A DNA stretch of 64,000 nt from Solirubrum koreensis (GTDB lineage Bacteria > Bacteroidota > Bacteroidia > Cytophagales > Hymenobacteraceae). The notes below the pieces were generated by a model. That model was not told the DNA's origin. It made no database searches and saw only the letters and a program-made list of their open reading frames with translations. Shown here one piece after another: positions 8,331-17,028 of the stretch. Location of the stretch: positions 248,001-312,000 of the forward strand of contig NZ_BAABHA010000001.1 of the NCBI RefSeq assembly GCF_039541855.1, read 5' to 3'. The translations under genes and the position numbers were made by a program. The first letter of the stretch is position 1; the number at the start of each line of letters is the position of its first letter.

Positions 8331-9110
8331 TTACGCAATAGTAGCTGGTTCGGTGGCGGGAGCAGCTCCCAAACGTAGCTGGCCGGTGGGGCATACCTCC
8401 AGCAGCACGCAACGGCCGCAGGCCGGCGAGTTAAAGTAGCAGCACTTCTGCCCATGAAACATGAGCGCCTCGTGGTGGTCGTACACCTGCTGAGCATCCC
8501 AGCCGGGCGGCAGCAGCGCTTCCAGCAAAGCGTGCGAAGCTTCGGTGCCCACCTTCGGACCAATGAGCCCGAGCCGTTGAGCTACGCGGTGGTGGTGGCT
8601 GTCGACGGGCATGGCCGGGCGGCGCAGCGTACTGAACAGCAGGGTGGCAGCGCTGGTTTTGGGCCCCACGCCGGGCAGTGTTTCCAGCCACGCGCGGGCC
8701 TCTGGCACCGGCAGCTCGGTGAGCAATTGCGTAAACCGTGGCAGGTCGAGGTGGCCTCCCAGCCGAACCGTTAGCTCACGCAGAATGGCCTGCAGGCGCG
8801 GAGCTTTTTGCTCGGGCCAGGTGCAGGGGCTGATGGCGGCCTGGACTGCTTCCGTGGGTGCATCGCGCACTTGCTCCCAGGTAGGAAATTGGGTCGTGAG
8901 CTGCTGAAACGCCCGGTGCGACTCGGCGTTGCGGGTACGGTGCGAAAGCAGCGCGCTCATCAGCTCACTAAGTGGCGGCTTGGTACTGAAAAACCGAAAT
9001 GGTGCCCCGTACAACGCACACAGACGCTCGTGAGCCAGCAGCGCCAGCGCCTGACGATCGGGTGGTGCAGAAGGAGAGACTGGTAGCGCAGCGGTGGGTA
9101 GTTTGGGCAT
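8331..9110 (-). CDS. Endonuclease III-like DNA glycosylase (HhH-GPD, 4Fe-4S)
   Basis: 259 residues from the ATG at 9110. An ATG at 9197 is in frame but lies inside the terminator of the upstream gene, so it is rejected. The helix-hairpin-helix LPGVGPKTS holds the family catalytic lysine (K151), and D170 in VDSHHHRVAQRLG is the catalytic aspartate. Cysteines 224, 231, 234 and 240 have the C-x6-C-x2-C-x5-C spacing of the iron-sulfur cluster. These residues predict a bifunctional glycosylase/AP lyase of base excision repair. The sequence differs enough from standard Nth (extended N-terminus, SHHH after the Asp) that it may be a second paralogue rather than the main nth. Confidence 0.88.
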   Translation of the reverse strand: MPKLPTAALPVSPSAPPDRQALALLAHERLCALYGAPFRFFSTKPPLSELMSALLSHRTRNAESHRAFQQLTTQFPTWEQVRDAPTEAVQAAISPCTWPEQKAPRLQAILRELTVRLGGHLDLPRFTQLLTELPVPEARAWLETLPGVGPKTSAATLLFSTLRRPAMPVDSHHHRVAQRLGLIGPKVGTEASHALLEALLPPGWDAQQVYDHHEALMFHGQKCCYFNSPACGRCVLLEVCPTGQLRLGAAPATEPATIA

Positions 9111-9162
9111 AGCCTTCGTTCCAACGGCCGCGGACCGCAGCTGGTTGTGGCTTTCGGGCACG

Positions 9163-9193
9163 AAAAACCCCACCCAAACTTGTTCGGGCGGGG
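9163..9193 (-). terminator. Intrinsic terminator of the gene at 9219-10076
   Basis: On minus, CCCCGCCC pairs with GGGTGGGG (one G-T pair), the stem extends into GAAC/GTTT, and five T follow. It sits 26 bases after the stop at 9219 and marks the 5' limit of the glycosylase operon. Confidence 0.8.
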
Positions 9194-9218
9194 TCATAAC
9201 AGAGCCAAGCTCGGGACT

Positions 9219-10076
9219 TTACTCGGCAGTGCGGTTGTACAAAGCCACGGCCTGCTTCAGCTTGCGGTGTTGGGAGCCGCTGAGAATGGACGGCACCAAC
9301 AGCACCGGTACCGAAATAAACAGCAGCGGCGAAACCGATTGCGTTTGCCCGCTAAACGTGCTGAGCAGGCCGGCCGCCATCAGGCCGCCGCCCACCACGT
9401 AGCCGGCCGTGCTGTAGCGGCGCAGCCGGGCCACGTCGCGCAGCGTTTCGGCGCTGCCTGGGTTGTCCGACAAGGCCACGCTCAGGCTGCGAAAGTTCAT
9501 TTCCTCAATGGGCCCACCATCTTTGCTGAAGTACTCCTGGCGCACGGTGCGGTAGCCGCCGTAGGGGTAGCCTCCGCCGTACGGGAACCCGCCAAAACCG
9601 CCGTAAGGGTAGCGTCCGTAGCCAAAGGGCCCACCGAAAGCGCCCGGCTGAAACTGCTGCGTGGTTATGGAATACGTACTGATGCGGCCAAGCCGGTCGC
9701 GGCGCAGCGTAGCTTCGCGGCGTGAGCCGGGCAAACGGGTACGCACGTAGTGGCCGGTCTCGTCCTGGTAAAACTTGATCTGGTCGAGCTCGAAGCGCTG
9801 CTGGCCGTTAAGCAGCAGATACGAGCGGCCGAGCACCGGCTGGCGCACTTCCACATCGTCGGCCGCATACACTTCGCCCGATTTCAGGCCGATGCGGTAG
9901 CGCGAAGCGGGCGGGGCCACGGCTGGCGCGGGTTGAACGGCCCGTTGCGGAGCGGTGGTATCGGGCGGAGGAGCCACAGGGGGCGTGTTAAGCTGGCGGG
10001 GCGCATCTTGCGCCCTGGTGGCGGCAAGCGGCGCGCTCAGCAGTGCCGTGGCCAGAAGCAATGAACGAACGTTCAT
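9219..10076 (-). CDS. Exported Gly/Tyr-rich protein of unknown function
   Basis: 285 residues from the ATG at 10076. A longer frame reaches 10229, but only the internal start gives a normal signal peptide (MNVRSLLLATALLSAPLAAT, cleavage near RAQ). A Pro-rich stretch follows, then a beta-rich domain around SGEVYAADDVEVRQP, then a low-complexity run of Gly, Tyr, Phe and Pro (about residues 165-195). The C-terminal quarter has two hydrophobic helices around VVGGGLMAAGLL and LLFISVPVLLVP. Topology suggests an envelope protein. No family recognised. It is monocistronic, with a terminator 26 bases downstream. Confidence 0.75.
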   Translation of the reverse strand: MNVRSLLLATALLSAPLAATRAQDAPRQLNTPPVAPPPDTTAPQRAVQPAPAVAPPASRYRIGLKSGEVYAADDVEVRQPVLGRSYLLLNGQQRFELDQIKFYQDETGHYVRTRLPGSRREATLRRDRLGRISTYSITTQQFQPGAFGGPFGYGRYPYGGFGGFPYGGGYPYGGYRTVRQEYFSKDGGPIEEMNFRSLSVALSDNPGSAETLRDVARLRRYSTAGYVVGGGLMAAGLLSTFSGQTQSVSPLLFISVPVLLVPSILSGSQHRKLKQAVALYNRTAE

Positions 10077-10371
10077 GAACAGAGTAGCGTGAGCAGTGGA
10101 AAGAAAGAGCGGAAGAAAAGCAGCACGGCGGAACAGCCGAATTGCCGGGCTGAAAAACAACGTTAATAAGCCGGAGGCAAGTACGAACAAAAAACCGGCC
10201 ATACCGCTGTCGGGTCTGTAACGGTGCAAAGCCCTACACTCGTTCCGTGGTGGTGCATTTGCCGATGTACCGCCCGGGTTTCGTGTTCCTGAAACCGCGC
10301 CGGCAAGTGTACGGTAATTCCTCGACAGCCGGTATCGTTAGCCGGCTGCACGGTGGCCGTATGCGCCACAC

Positions 10372-10401
10372 AAAAAAGCCGGCAGCCCCAAGGCTGCCGG
10401 C
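10372..10401 (-). terminator. Intrinsic terminator of the response regulator
   Basis: Ten-base perfect stem (10378-10387 with 10392-10401), loop CCAA, followed on minus by six T. It sits 32 bases after the stop at 10434. Confidence 0.9.
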
Positions 10402-10433
10402 CGGCATTAGAGCAAACGGTGCGGGGCGGCGGT

Positions 10434-10844
10434 TTACTTGAGCAGCGTTTCCAGCAAGCTCATGCTATCCACCAGGTCGCGGGTGTTTTCGAAGTCGATG
10501 GGCTTCACGATGTAGCCCTGCACGCCTAGCTCGCGGGTGCTGATCTGGTCCTCGTCCATTTCAGATGTGGTGGTCACAAACACCGGAATGTCGCGCAGCT
10601 CCTCGTGGGTGCGCAGCTCGGCCAGAAACTCGTGCCCGTTCATTTTGGGCATGTTCAGGTCGAGCAGAATAACCTCGGGCAGGGGCCGGATGGCCTCGGT
10701 GCCGTTGGTGCCCAGCAGTAAATCCAGCGCCTCCAGTCCGTTAAAAGCCGTGTGCAGCTTGTGGGGAATGTTGAATTTCTCAAACGACTTCTGCACGGTC
10801 ATCGTGTCGAAAAAATCGTCTTCTACCAGCAGAACAGAACGCAT
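10434..10844 (-). CDS. Single-domain response regulator (CheY/Rcp1-like)
   Basis: 136 residues consisting only of a receiver domain. The acidic pocket is E8-D9-D10, the phosphoacceptor is D62 in LLDLNMPKMNG, the switch threonine lies in VTTTSE (90-95) and the conserved lysine is K114 in IVKPI. No DNA-binding or enzymatic output domain is present, so it acts by protein contact or as a phosphate relay. It lies 78 bases downstream of the histidine kinase gene on the same strand, which makes that kinase its likely partner. A good -7 element lies in the gap, so it can be expressed separately. Confidence 0.93.
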   Translation of the reverse strand: MRSVLLVEDDFFDTMTVQKSFEKFNIPHKLHTAFNGLEALDLLLGTNGTEAIRPLPEVILLDLNMPKMNGHEFLAELRTHEELRDIPVFVTTTSEMDEDQISTRELGVQGYIVKPIDFENTRDLVDSMSLLETLLK

Positions 10845-10880
10845 ACAACGTAACTAAGGCCTCGAAAAAAATACGGCCTG

Positions 10881-10888
10881 CAAAAATA
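10881..10888 (-). promoter_or_regulatory. -7 element for the response regulator
   Basis: On minus it reads TATTTTTG, an exact TAnnTTTG match, 36 bases before the start codon at 10844. No TTTG is found about 20 bp upstream, so it is a partial match. It implies transcription independent of the kinase gene. Confidence 0.55.
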
Positions 10889-10922
10889 CAACACCCCGGC
10901 GCCAATTCCGCGCCTTTCGGTA

Positions 10923-12449
10923 TTATCCTGCGGTTATGCTGGCCGGTACGCCGGCGGGCACCCGCGGCCAGGTAAACACGAACGTGGCCCCCGCGCCCGG
11001 CGCCGATTCCACCCGGATGTTACCGCGCTGCTCGTCAATGATTTTCTTGACAATGCTGAGCCCGATGCCGGTGCTTTCGGCCGTGTGCCGGTCGCGCAGG
11101 GTCTGAAACATCAGGAAGATCTTTTCGTGGTATTCGGGCGCAATGCCGGGGCCGTCGTCCTGCACCCGAAACTCGTACTCCTTTTTCAGCTCCCGGCAGC
11201 CAATGGTGAGCGTGCCCGCGCCGCGGTGGTGGTATTTCACGGCGTTCGAGAGCAGGTTGGTAAAGACCTGCTGCAGGCTGAGGCGGTCGGTAAGCAGGGT
11301 CGGCAGCGGGTCGGTAATGCGCAACTCAAACTGGGGCGGCACCACCATGTCCACCACGTCGTGCACGAGGTGGTCTACGTTTACTTCCTCCAGCTTTTGC
11401 TGGGTGCGACCCACGCGGGCATAAGCCAGCAGGCCGTTAATCAAGTCTTCGAGGCGGCTGAGGCGGCCTTTCATCAGGCCCAGGTACTCCTGCATTTTGG
11501 GCGAGAGTTCCTGGTTCAACTCGTCCTCAATCCACTTCACCACCGTGGTAACGCCCCGCAGCGGGGCTTTCAGGTCGTGCGAGGCCACGTACGCAAACTG
11601 GTCCAGCTCGCGGTTGCGCTTTTGCAGGGCCCCAAAAGTGTCGTCGAGGGTTTGCGTCATCCGGTTCAGGGAATTGGCCAGGTTACCCAGGTTGTCCTTC
11701 TCCTTGTCGCGAATTTTCACGGTGTAGTCACCGTGCACCACTTTCTCGGCCAGGTTCTCGATAATCTCGATGCGCTGGGCCACGGCTTCGTTGGTAAGGG
11801 CCAGCTCGGCCTGCAGCCGTTCGTTAGCGCTGATTTCGCTGCCGGCCTTGGCAAACAGCCACAGCGTAATAACAATGGCCAACCCCGCCGAGAGCAGGAT
11901 TATGGCCGGCGTGAGCGACTGGTATATTTCCTGCTCGGCGCTGCGCTCCGCCAGCAGCTCCAGCTCTCGGGCCCGGGTGCGGGCCAGCAGCCGCTCAATG
12001 GCGCGCATGGTCTGCCGGTCGGTGTCGAGGCCGGTTTGAATGGCCGATTGCGACAGACCGGCCTGGGGGCGGCCCAGCTCGGCCAGCAGGCGCATTTCCG
12101 ATTCGATAGCCGCACCGATGGTATCCAGGCGCATCTGCTGCACGGCGTTGTCCTGGCTGAGGCGGTCAACTTCCTCCAAATGCGGCGCCACCGTCCTGGC
12201 GGCGCGCACGTAGTTGCCCAGGTACACCGTATCGGTGGTAATGAGGTAGCCGCGTACGCCGGTGCGGGCGTCTTTAATGCTCAGTTCCAGATCCTTCAGC
12301 TCCTGAATAACCTGGTACGAATGCTCAACCCACGTGGTGCGGTTGGCCAGCTGCCGGATGCTAACGAACGACGCTACTGCCGTGAGTAGCAGCACGCCCG
12401 CTGCAATGCCGAAGCCGATGTAAAGTTTAGTTTTGGTATGCAGGCGCAT
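10923..12449 (-). CDS. CHASE3/HAMP sensor histidine kinase
   Basis: 508 residues from the ATG at 12449; the longer frame to 13037 overlaps the divergent methyltransferase and is rejected. A membrane segment at about 9-31 and a second at about 181-200 bracket an extracytoplasmic helical CHASE3-type domain with the typical ARTGVRGYLITTD (61-73). A HAMP-like linker follows (about 200-270), then HisKA with phosphorylated H291 in VASHDLKAPLR, and an HATPase domain with NLLSNAVKYHH, DDGPGI and STGIGLSIVKK. It autophosphorylates in response to an unknown envelope signal and probably passes phosphate to the single-domain regulator directly downstream. Confidence 0.93.
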   Translation of the reverse strand: MRLHTKTKLYIGFGIAAGVLLLTAVASFVSIRQLANRTTWVEHSYQVIQELKDLELSIKDARTGVRGYLITTDTVYLGNYVRAARTVAPHLEEVDRLSQDNAVQQMRLDTIGAAIESEMRLLAELGRPQAGLSQSAIQTGLDTDRQTMRAIERLLARTRARELELLAERSAEQEIYQSLTPAIILLSAGLAIVITLWLFAKAGSEISANERLQAELALTNEAVAQRIEIIENLAEKVVHGDYTVKIRDKEKDNLGNLANSLNRMTQTLDDTFGALQKRNRELDQFAYVASHDLKAPLRGVTTVVKWIEDELNQELSPKMQEYLGLMKGRLSRLEDLINGLLAYARVGRTQQKLEEVNVDHLVHDVVDMVVPPQFELRITDPLPTLLTDRLSLQQVFTNLLSNAVKYHHRGAGTLTIGCRELKKEYEFRVQDDGPGIAPEYHEKIFLMFQTLRDRHTAESTGIGLSIVKKIIDEQRGNIRVESAPGAGATFVFTWPRVPAGVPASITAG

Positions 12450-12576
12450 GACGTGGAAAAACGACTGCGGCAACCACGGCCGCAAAAGCCCAACAAGATA
12501 CGCAGCCGGCGTGGCCTGCCCGCCACGCCCGCCCGCGCCAAGGCGTATCTTCGCGCCGCTTTCGCCCGTTTCCGCC

Positions 12577-13386
12577 ATGCCCGACGCCATCAGCAGCCCC
12601 CAGAACCCACGCATTAAAAACCTGCTTCGCCTGCAGCAGAAAGCTTCCGAGCGCCGTGAGCAGGGCCTCACCATTGTAGAAGGCCTGCGCGAGCTGACCA
12701 TTGCGCGCGGCGCCGGCGTGGTGGTGCCGGCCGTGTTCGTGTGCCCCGAACTGCTGCCCGAAACCCAGCAGCGGGAGCTACGCCACGTGCTGGAAGCCAG
12801 CACCGAGTGGTTCGACGTATCGAAGGCCGTGTTCGAAAAGGTGGCGTACCGCGAAGGCTCCGATGGCGTGCTGGCCCTGGTGCGCCCGCCGCAGCGCCGC
12901 CTGGCCGATCTGCAGCTGCCCACCAACCCGCTTTTGCTGGTGCTGGAAGCCGTGGAGAAGCCCGGCAACCTGGGCGCCGTGCTCCGTACCGCCGACGCCG
13001 CCCAGGCCGACGCCGTGATTGTGTGCGACCCGCGCACCGACCTCTACAACCCCAACGCCATTCGGGCCAGCATCGGCTGCGTGTTTACCGTGCCCGTTAT
13101 TGCCACTTCCCGCCCCGAGTTACTGGCGTGGTGCAAGCAGCACGGCATCCGAACCTACGCCGCCGCCCTTACGCCCGCCGCCAAAGCCTACACCGATTAC
13201 GATTTTCGCGGCCCCACCGCCCTGCTCATGGGCACCGAAGCCGACGGCCTCACGCCCGAGCTCATTGCCGCCTGCGACGAAACCATCATCATTCCCATGC
13301 GCGGCTACATCGACTCGCTGAACGTGAGCACCGCCACCGCAGTACTGGCCTTCGAAGCCGTTCGGCAGCGCGAGGAAGAACGGTAG
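12577..13386 (+). CDS. TrmH/SpoU family RNA 2'-O-methyltransferase
   Basis: 269 residues from the ATG at 12577. The N-terminal substrate-binding part (1-105) contains NPRIKNLLRLQ and IVEGLRE. The SPOUT domain has all three family motifs: NLGAVLR (131-137), GTEADG (219-224) and SLNVSTATAVLAFE (247-260), which form the knotted SAM pocket. It methylates a ribose 2'-OH in rRNA or tRNA; the site cannot be read from sequence (RlmB-like or TsnR-like are both possible). It is divergent from the histidine kinase with 127 bases between starts. Confidence 0.93.
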   Translation: MPDAISSPQNPRIKNLLRLQQKASERREQGLTIVEGLRELTIARGAGVVVPAVFVCPELLPETQQRELRHVLEASTEWFDVSKAVFEKVAYREGSDGVLALVRPPQRRLADLQLPTNPLLLVLEAVEKPGNLGAVLRTADAAQADAVIVCDPRTDLYNPNAIRASIGCVFTVPVIATSRPELLAWCKQHGIRTYAAALTPAAKAYTDYDFRGPTALLMGTEADGLTPELIAACDETIIIPMRGYIDSLNVSTATAVLAFEAVRQREEER

Positions 13387-13469
13387 CGGTTCTGCGGGGC
13401 TGGTTGGGCTTATTATTGGTCGGAAATACCCATTTTTCCGGTACCTGTTTCGCTACCACTCGCGCCTCA

Positions 13470-14327
13470 ATGCAGCCGAATTCCTTTTTTGTTCGCTTTT
13501 CGGGGCGGTGGCTGTGGCCGCGGCTGTTGCTGGCGGGCTTTGTGGTGGTGCAGGTGCTGGGCGCTTGCGGCTCGTTTAAGTTCACCACCGAAGACCGCCA
13601 CCAAAAGCCGCTGGTGTTTCGGTACACCATTGATAAAACGAGCTTTCTGCACTTCTTTTTCCGCAGCTACGACACCATCGGGACCGAAATTGTGTACCAG
13701 GGCCGGGAGCTGCGGCCTGCTACGCCCTGCGACATGGGCTCCAAACACGCCGAATGGTTTCATCCGCGGCCCATCAGTGGGCCCGATCCCCGCTGGCTCG
13801 TGGAAAGCCGCTGCCCCGGCGGTACCACGCTGTACCTGCTTCGGCTAACGGCCGACGGGCCGGTGCTGCTCCCGCTGGGCCCGTTGCGGTATCCGGCCCG
13901 AGCGCGTAACCTGGTAACCCTGCCGGATAACCGTTATGCCTACCTGGTTTCCTCGGATTCCACGGGCGTCTTTATCGATTGGCAGGCAATGCGCACCCAG
14001 CCCGTGCTGTTGCCTGCCTTGCCGCGGCGGCTGAGCTGGAAGTACCGCCCCGAACGTACTGCCTACACGCTCTCCCCCGATGCCCGTGTACTGGCCCGCC
14101 TGCATAGCCCCGATACCACCTCGGTTGTTGTGGTTGTGGGAGGGGTGCCAACCCGCCGCCGGCCGGCTATGGGCCCGGGCCTCGTTATCGATCAGTATTA
14201 TTTTGAAACCCGTAGTGCCCAGCGGCAAATCGTAAACGGGGTGTACGTGCCCCCGGCCGCGCTGCTCGATACCGTGCGCTGGGGCCGTGCCACCGATAAC
14301 CGCTGGCAGGTGCAGCTGCGCCCGTAA
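13470..14327 (+). CDS. Predicted lipoprotein, unknown function
   Basis: 285 residues from the ATG at 13470. A longer frame opens at 12741, but its first part is an out-of-frame reading of the methyltransferase. A hydrophobic segment at about 19-31 ends in LGAC with C33 as the lipidation residue. The mature part is beta-rich, with phrases such as LVTLPDNRYAYLVSSDS and LSPDARVLARLHSPD that resemble beta-propeller blades. No catalytic motif seen. It begins 83 bases after the methyltransferase and ends 16 bases before the acylphosphatase, so the three may be co-transcribed. Confidence 0.75.
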   Translation: MQPNSFFVRFSGRWLWPRLLLAGFVVVQVLGACGSFKFTTEDRHQKPLVFRYTIDKTSFLHFFFRSYDTIGTEIVYQGRELRPATPCDMGSKHAEWFHPRPISGPDPRWLVESRCPGGTTLYLLRLTADGPVLLPLGPLRYPARARNLVTLPDNRYAYLVSSDSTGVFIDWQAMRTQPVLLPALPRRLSWKYRPERTAYTLSPDARVLARLHSPDTTSVVVVVGGVPTRRRPAMGPGLVIDQYYFETRSAQRQIVNGVYVPPAALLDTVRWGRATDNRWQVQLRP

Positions 14328-14343
14328 CCCCGCTGCGTGTGCT

Positions 14344-14625
14344 ATGGCCATGACTACTCATCACCGCATATTCCGCATCCACGGCCGCGTACAGGGCGTG
14401 TTCTTTCGCCAATCGGCCAAGCGCAAAGCCACCGAGCTGGGTCTGCACGGGTACACCTGCAATAACCCCGACGGCACCGTAACCATTGAAGCCGAAGGCT
14501 CCGCCGAAGCACTGTCTGCTTTGGAAGTTTGGTGCCAGCACGGGCCGCCGGCAGCACGGGTAGACCGGGTAGAAACGCAAACGGGCGAAATGCAAGGATT
14601 CAGGGCGTTTGAGGTGCGGCAGTAG
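14344..14625 (+). CDS. acyP: Acylphosphatase
   Basis: 93 residues, the normal size. The signature HGRVQGVFFRQSAKRKA (13-29) gives the phosphate-binding loop with catalytic R22, and NNPDGTVTIEAEG (40-52) gives catalytic N40. It hydrolyses acyl phosphates in the cytoplasm; its physiological role in bacteria is unclear. ATG at 14344 is chosen because it gives the canonical short N-terminus; the frame extends upstream to 14287 inside the lipoprotein gene. Confidence 0.95.
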   Translation: MAMTTHHRIFRIHGRVQGVFFRQSAKRKATELGLHGYTCNNPDGTVTIEAEGSAEALSALEVWCQHGPPAARVDRVETQTGEMQGFRAFEVRQ

Positions 14626-14760
14626 GGGGGGTGAATTGCGACGCGCCTTTCCGCTCCGGGCTGTGGTAAAGCTTTCCGGCTGCTTGGGCATCACGCGGAA
14701 GTTCGGCACGGTGAGTATTTCGAGCTTCTTTGCCCCAACTTAAAGTAGGATATTGCAGCG

Positions 14761-15564
14761 ATGAACAAAGGGTTACTTACCAATCTGCTTCGCCAAATAG
14801 GCCTCATGCACGCCGCCGACCGCGTTCGATACGGGCTGATGCGCTATAAAAACCGCCACCTCAACCAGGCCTTCCGGGCAGCTAACACCGGCGTAAAGCT
14901 GCCGCCTGATTACTTGATGTACGAGTCGTTTCAACTCAATTACCGCAAGTATTACGAGGGTGGCCGCGACACGGCTGCGTGGGTACGTGACCACCTCGGC
15001 AAACATTTGGAGCTCCGCAATCAGCACATCCTCGATTGGGGCTGCGGCCCCGGCCGCGTCATTAGGCACCTGCCCGAGGTTGTTGGGCAAGGCTGCCGCT
15101 ACACCGGCACCGACTACAACGCGCAGTCCATTGAGTGGTGCCGCCAACATTTATCGGGCATTGAATTTCTGCTAAACGGCATCGACCCGCCCCTGCAAGC
15201 TGCTGATGCGGCATTCGACGCGGTTTACGGCATATCCATTTTCACTCACCTTTCTGCTCAGGGCCACCAACGCTGGTACGATGAGCTGATGCGCGTTACG
15301 CGCTCCGGGGGCGTGTTGCTGTTCACCACCCACGGTGCCGCCTTCCGCGAAATCCTGACTGAAGCTGAACGGGCCACTTTCGACGCGGGGCAACTCGTCA
15401 TTCGCAGCAACGTGGACGAAGGTCACCGGGTCTTCGCTGCTTTCCAGCCGCCTAGCTACTTGCACCACCTGTTCGGCCAACAAGCGGAAGTGCTGGAGCA
15501 CATTCCCGGCCAGCGCCAGGGTGCCGCTGCCAGTCAGGATGTATGGCTGCTGCGCAAGAAGTAG
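14761..15564 (+). CDS. Class I SAM-dependent methyltransferase
   Basis: 267 residues. The SAM-binding motif I is LDWGCGPGRVIRHL (91-104), followed by an acidic residue in YTGTDYNAQSIEWC (about 117-130) and the post-motif regions SIFTHLSAQGHQRW and LMRVTRSGGVLLFTTHG. This is the methyltransf_11/25 type. The substrate is unknown; a short basic N-terminal region (1-60) may bind it. It stands alone between a 135-base gap and a strong terminator. Confidence 0.85.
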   Translation: MNKGLLTNLLRQIGLMHAADRVRYGLMRYKNRHLNQAFRAANTGVKLPPDYLMYESFQLNYRKYYEGGRDTAAWVRDHLGKHLELRNQHILDWGCGPGRVIRHLPEVVGQGCRYTGTDYNAQSIEWCRQHLSGIEFLLNGIDPPLQAADAAFDAVYGISIFTHLSAQGHQRWYDELMRVTRSGGVLLFTTHGAAFREILTEAERATFDAGQLVIRSNVDEGHRVFAAFQPPSYLHHLFGQQAEVLEHIPGQRQGAAASQDVWLLRKK

Positions 15565-15586
15565 CAAGGTATAGCAAGTCCAAACG

Positions 15587-15625
15587 CAACAGGGCGCGGC
15601 TTTAGCCGCGCCCTGTTGTCTTTTT
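15587..15625 (+). terminator. Intrinsic terminator of the methyltransferase
   Basis: Perfect 14-bp stem (15587-15600 with 15605-15618), loop TTTA, then TCTTTTT. It lies 13 bases before the stop of the convergent minus-strand gene. Confidence 0.92.
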
Positions 15626-15637
15626 AAGACAAGCGCC

Positions 15638-16891
15638 CTAACGGATAAGCAGCTCCGGGCTGGGCACCACCGTGCGGACTACATAACCCGCCGCGCCCGC
15701 TTGGGAGGCTGTAAGAGCACCGCCGAACACGAAGGTGCCGCCACCGGAGCCGCCGTTACCACCGCAGGCGCCGCCTCCGGAGCCTGCCGTTTGATTGGTT
15801 GAGAAGGCGTCGGCGCCCGCGGCCCCGCCGTTGGCTTGCAGCGTGCCCGTTACGGTGGCCGTGGCGCTCGAAATCAAATGGATGATGCCGCCACCGCCGC
15901 CGCCACCCCCGCCCGCACCGTTGGTGCCGCCGTTGGCATTGACTCCACTCGCGCCGGCGCCGCCGTTGGCCCGAATGCTTCCCGATACGGTGATGTTGCC
16001 CTGGGCCGCTAGTATCACAATGCCCCCAGCACCACCCCCACCGCCGCCCACGTCACCTGCCGTAGCGGTATTAACCGCGCTATTGCCGTTGGCGTTGATG
16101 TTGCCTCCTGCCGTCAGGTTGATGTTGCCGCGGCTCACGATGGCAATTGAGCCGCCGCCCTCTCCACCCGTGCCGTTAATTGTTCGGTCGCCGGCGCCGC
16201 CAGCGGCCACCGGGGCATACGTTAGCCCAGCCGCCGAAAGCAGGCTCATCCCGGTTCCACCGGTAATGACGCCTGGGGCAGAGCGGGCTACGCCCGGGTG
16301 CGGGGCGCCGTTGCCGCTATCCTCGGCCCCGTTGGCCACGGTGATGGTGCCCGAAATGGTGACGTCGCCGGTGCAGCGGATGACCGTGCCGCTGGGTACA
16401 ATTAGGTTACCAGAGATGCTGAGCGTGGTAAACTGCAAAGGATGCCGCCCTGCCAGCGCATTAAAGCCGCTGGCGGTAGTCAGATCCAGGGTGTTGCCAG
16501 ACGCAATGTTGAACGCGCCCGCCGAGCCGTCGCCGTATTGCCCGAGGGCGCCGGCTGGTCCTTGCGGGCCCTGCGGCCCGGCGGCCCCTGGAGCGCCCGC
16601 CGGGCCCTGAGCGCCTAGCTGCATCCAGCCCGTACCGGTGTAATAGTAATAGCCCGGAGTGCCATTGGTCTGGTACACGAGCAGGCCCGCGCTTTGGGCC
16701 GTAACGGGAATCTGCTCGCGCTGGCTCTGCAGCATGCGCGGCGGCAGAAAGCCCCGGTTGGTGGAATTAACGTCGAGGGCTGCGGCGCCGTCGGGCTGTG
16801 TGGTACCAATGCCGACGCTCTGGGCCTGAGCTTGTAAGCCGGCGCCGGCCATCAGCAATGCGAGAAGTAAAGGGCGTAAATGTGCCTGCAT
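15638..16891 (-). CDS. Exported collagen-like, glycine-rich surface protein
   Basis: 417 residues. Signal peptide in the first 23 residues (LLLALLMAGAGLQAQAQ). Residues about 25-92 carry a domain common in exported Bacteroidota proteins: GIGTTQPDGAAALDVNS, RGFLPPRM, then AGLLVYQTNGTPGYYYY. A collagen-like Gly-X-Y run follows at about 96-117 (GPAGAPGAAGPQGPQ). The rest is parallel-beta-like, ITVSGS/INANG type repeats rich in Gly, with several poly-Gly blocks. No T9SS sorting domain is evident. It is probably a cell-surface or matrix protein. No enzymatic motif. It lies alone, 137 bases after typA. Confidence 0.8.
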   Translation of the reverse strand: MQAHLRPLLLALLMAGAGLQAQAQSVGIGTTQPDGAAALDVNSTNRGFLPPRMLQSQREQIPVTAQSAGLLVYQTNGTPGYYYYTGTGWMQLGAQGPAGAPGAAGPQGPQGPAGALGQYGDGSAGAFNIASGNTLDLTTASGFNALAGRHPLQFTTLSISGNLIVPSGTVIRCTGDVTISGTITVANGAEDSGNGAPHPGVARSAPGVITGGTGMSLLSAAGLTYAPVAAGGAGDRTINGTGGEGGGSIAIVSRGNINLTAGGNINANGNSAVNTATAGDVGGGGGGAGGIVILAAQGNITVSGSIRANGGAGASGVNANGGTNGAGGGGGGGGGIIHLISSATATVTGTLQANGGAAGADAFSTNQTAGSGGGACGGNGGSGGGTFVFGGALTASQAGAAGYVVRTVVPSPELLIR

Positions 16892-16975
16892 AGGGTAACC
16901 GGGAGAGAACGGGTCACAATAATACTATATGAAATCAATTGAATATTAATTGGCTGTTTACCGACGGGTCGCAAA

Positions 16976-17006
16976 CAAAAAAGGCGCGACCGAAGCCGCG
17001 CCTTTT
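16976..17006 (-). terminator. Intrinsic terminator of typA
   Basis: On minus, AAGGCGCGGC-TTCG-GTCGCGCCTT followed by a T run. The UUCG tetraloop closes a 10-bp stem with one G-T pair. It sits 23 bases after the typA stop. Confidence 0.9.
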
Positions 17007-17028
17007 CTTACATAAGCTCCCGAAAGAG

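Noticed and set aside
9111..9197. Upstream ATG extension of the endonuclease III-like gene
   Set aside because: The extra codons lie in the intrinsic terminator of the preceding gene, so ribosomes would not have a message there from a nearby promoter.
11085..12389. 434-codon frame on plus, antisense to the histidine kinase
   Set aside because: Low-complexity translation mirroring the kinase; no start context or domain.
12741..14327. 528-codon frame that would fuse the methyltransferase region to the lipoprotein
   Set aside because: The first 243 codons are an Arg/Pro/His-rich out-of-frame reading of the methyltransferase; the lipoprotein signal at 13470 marks the real start.
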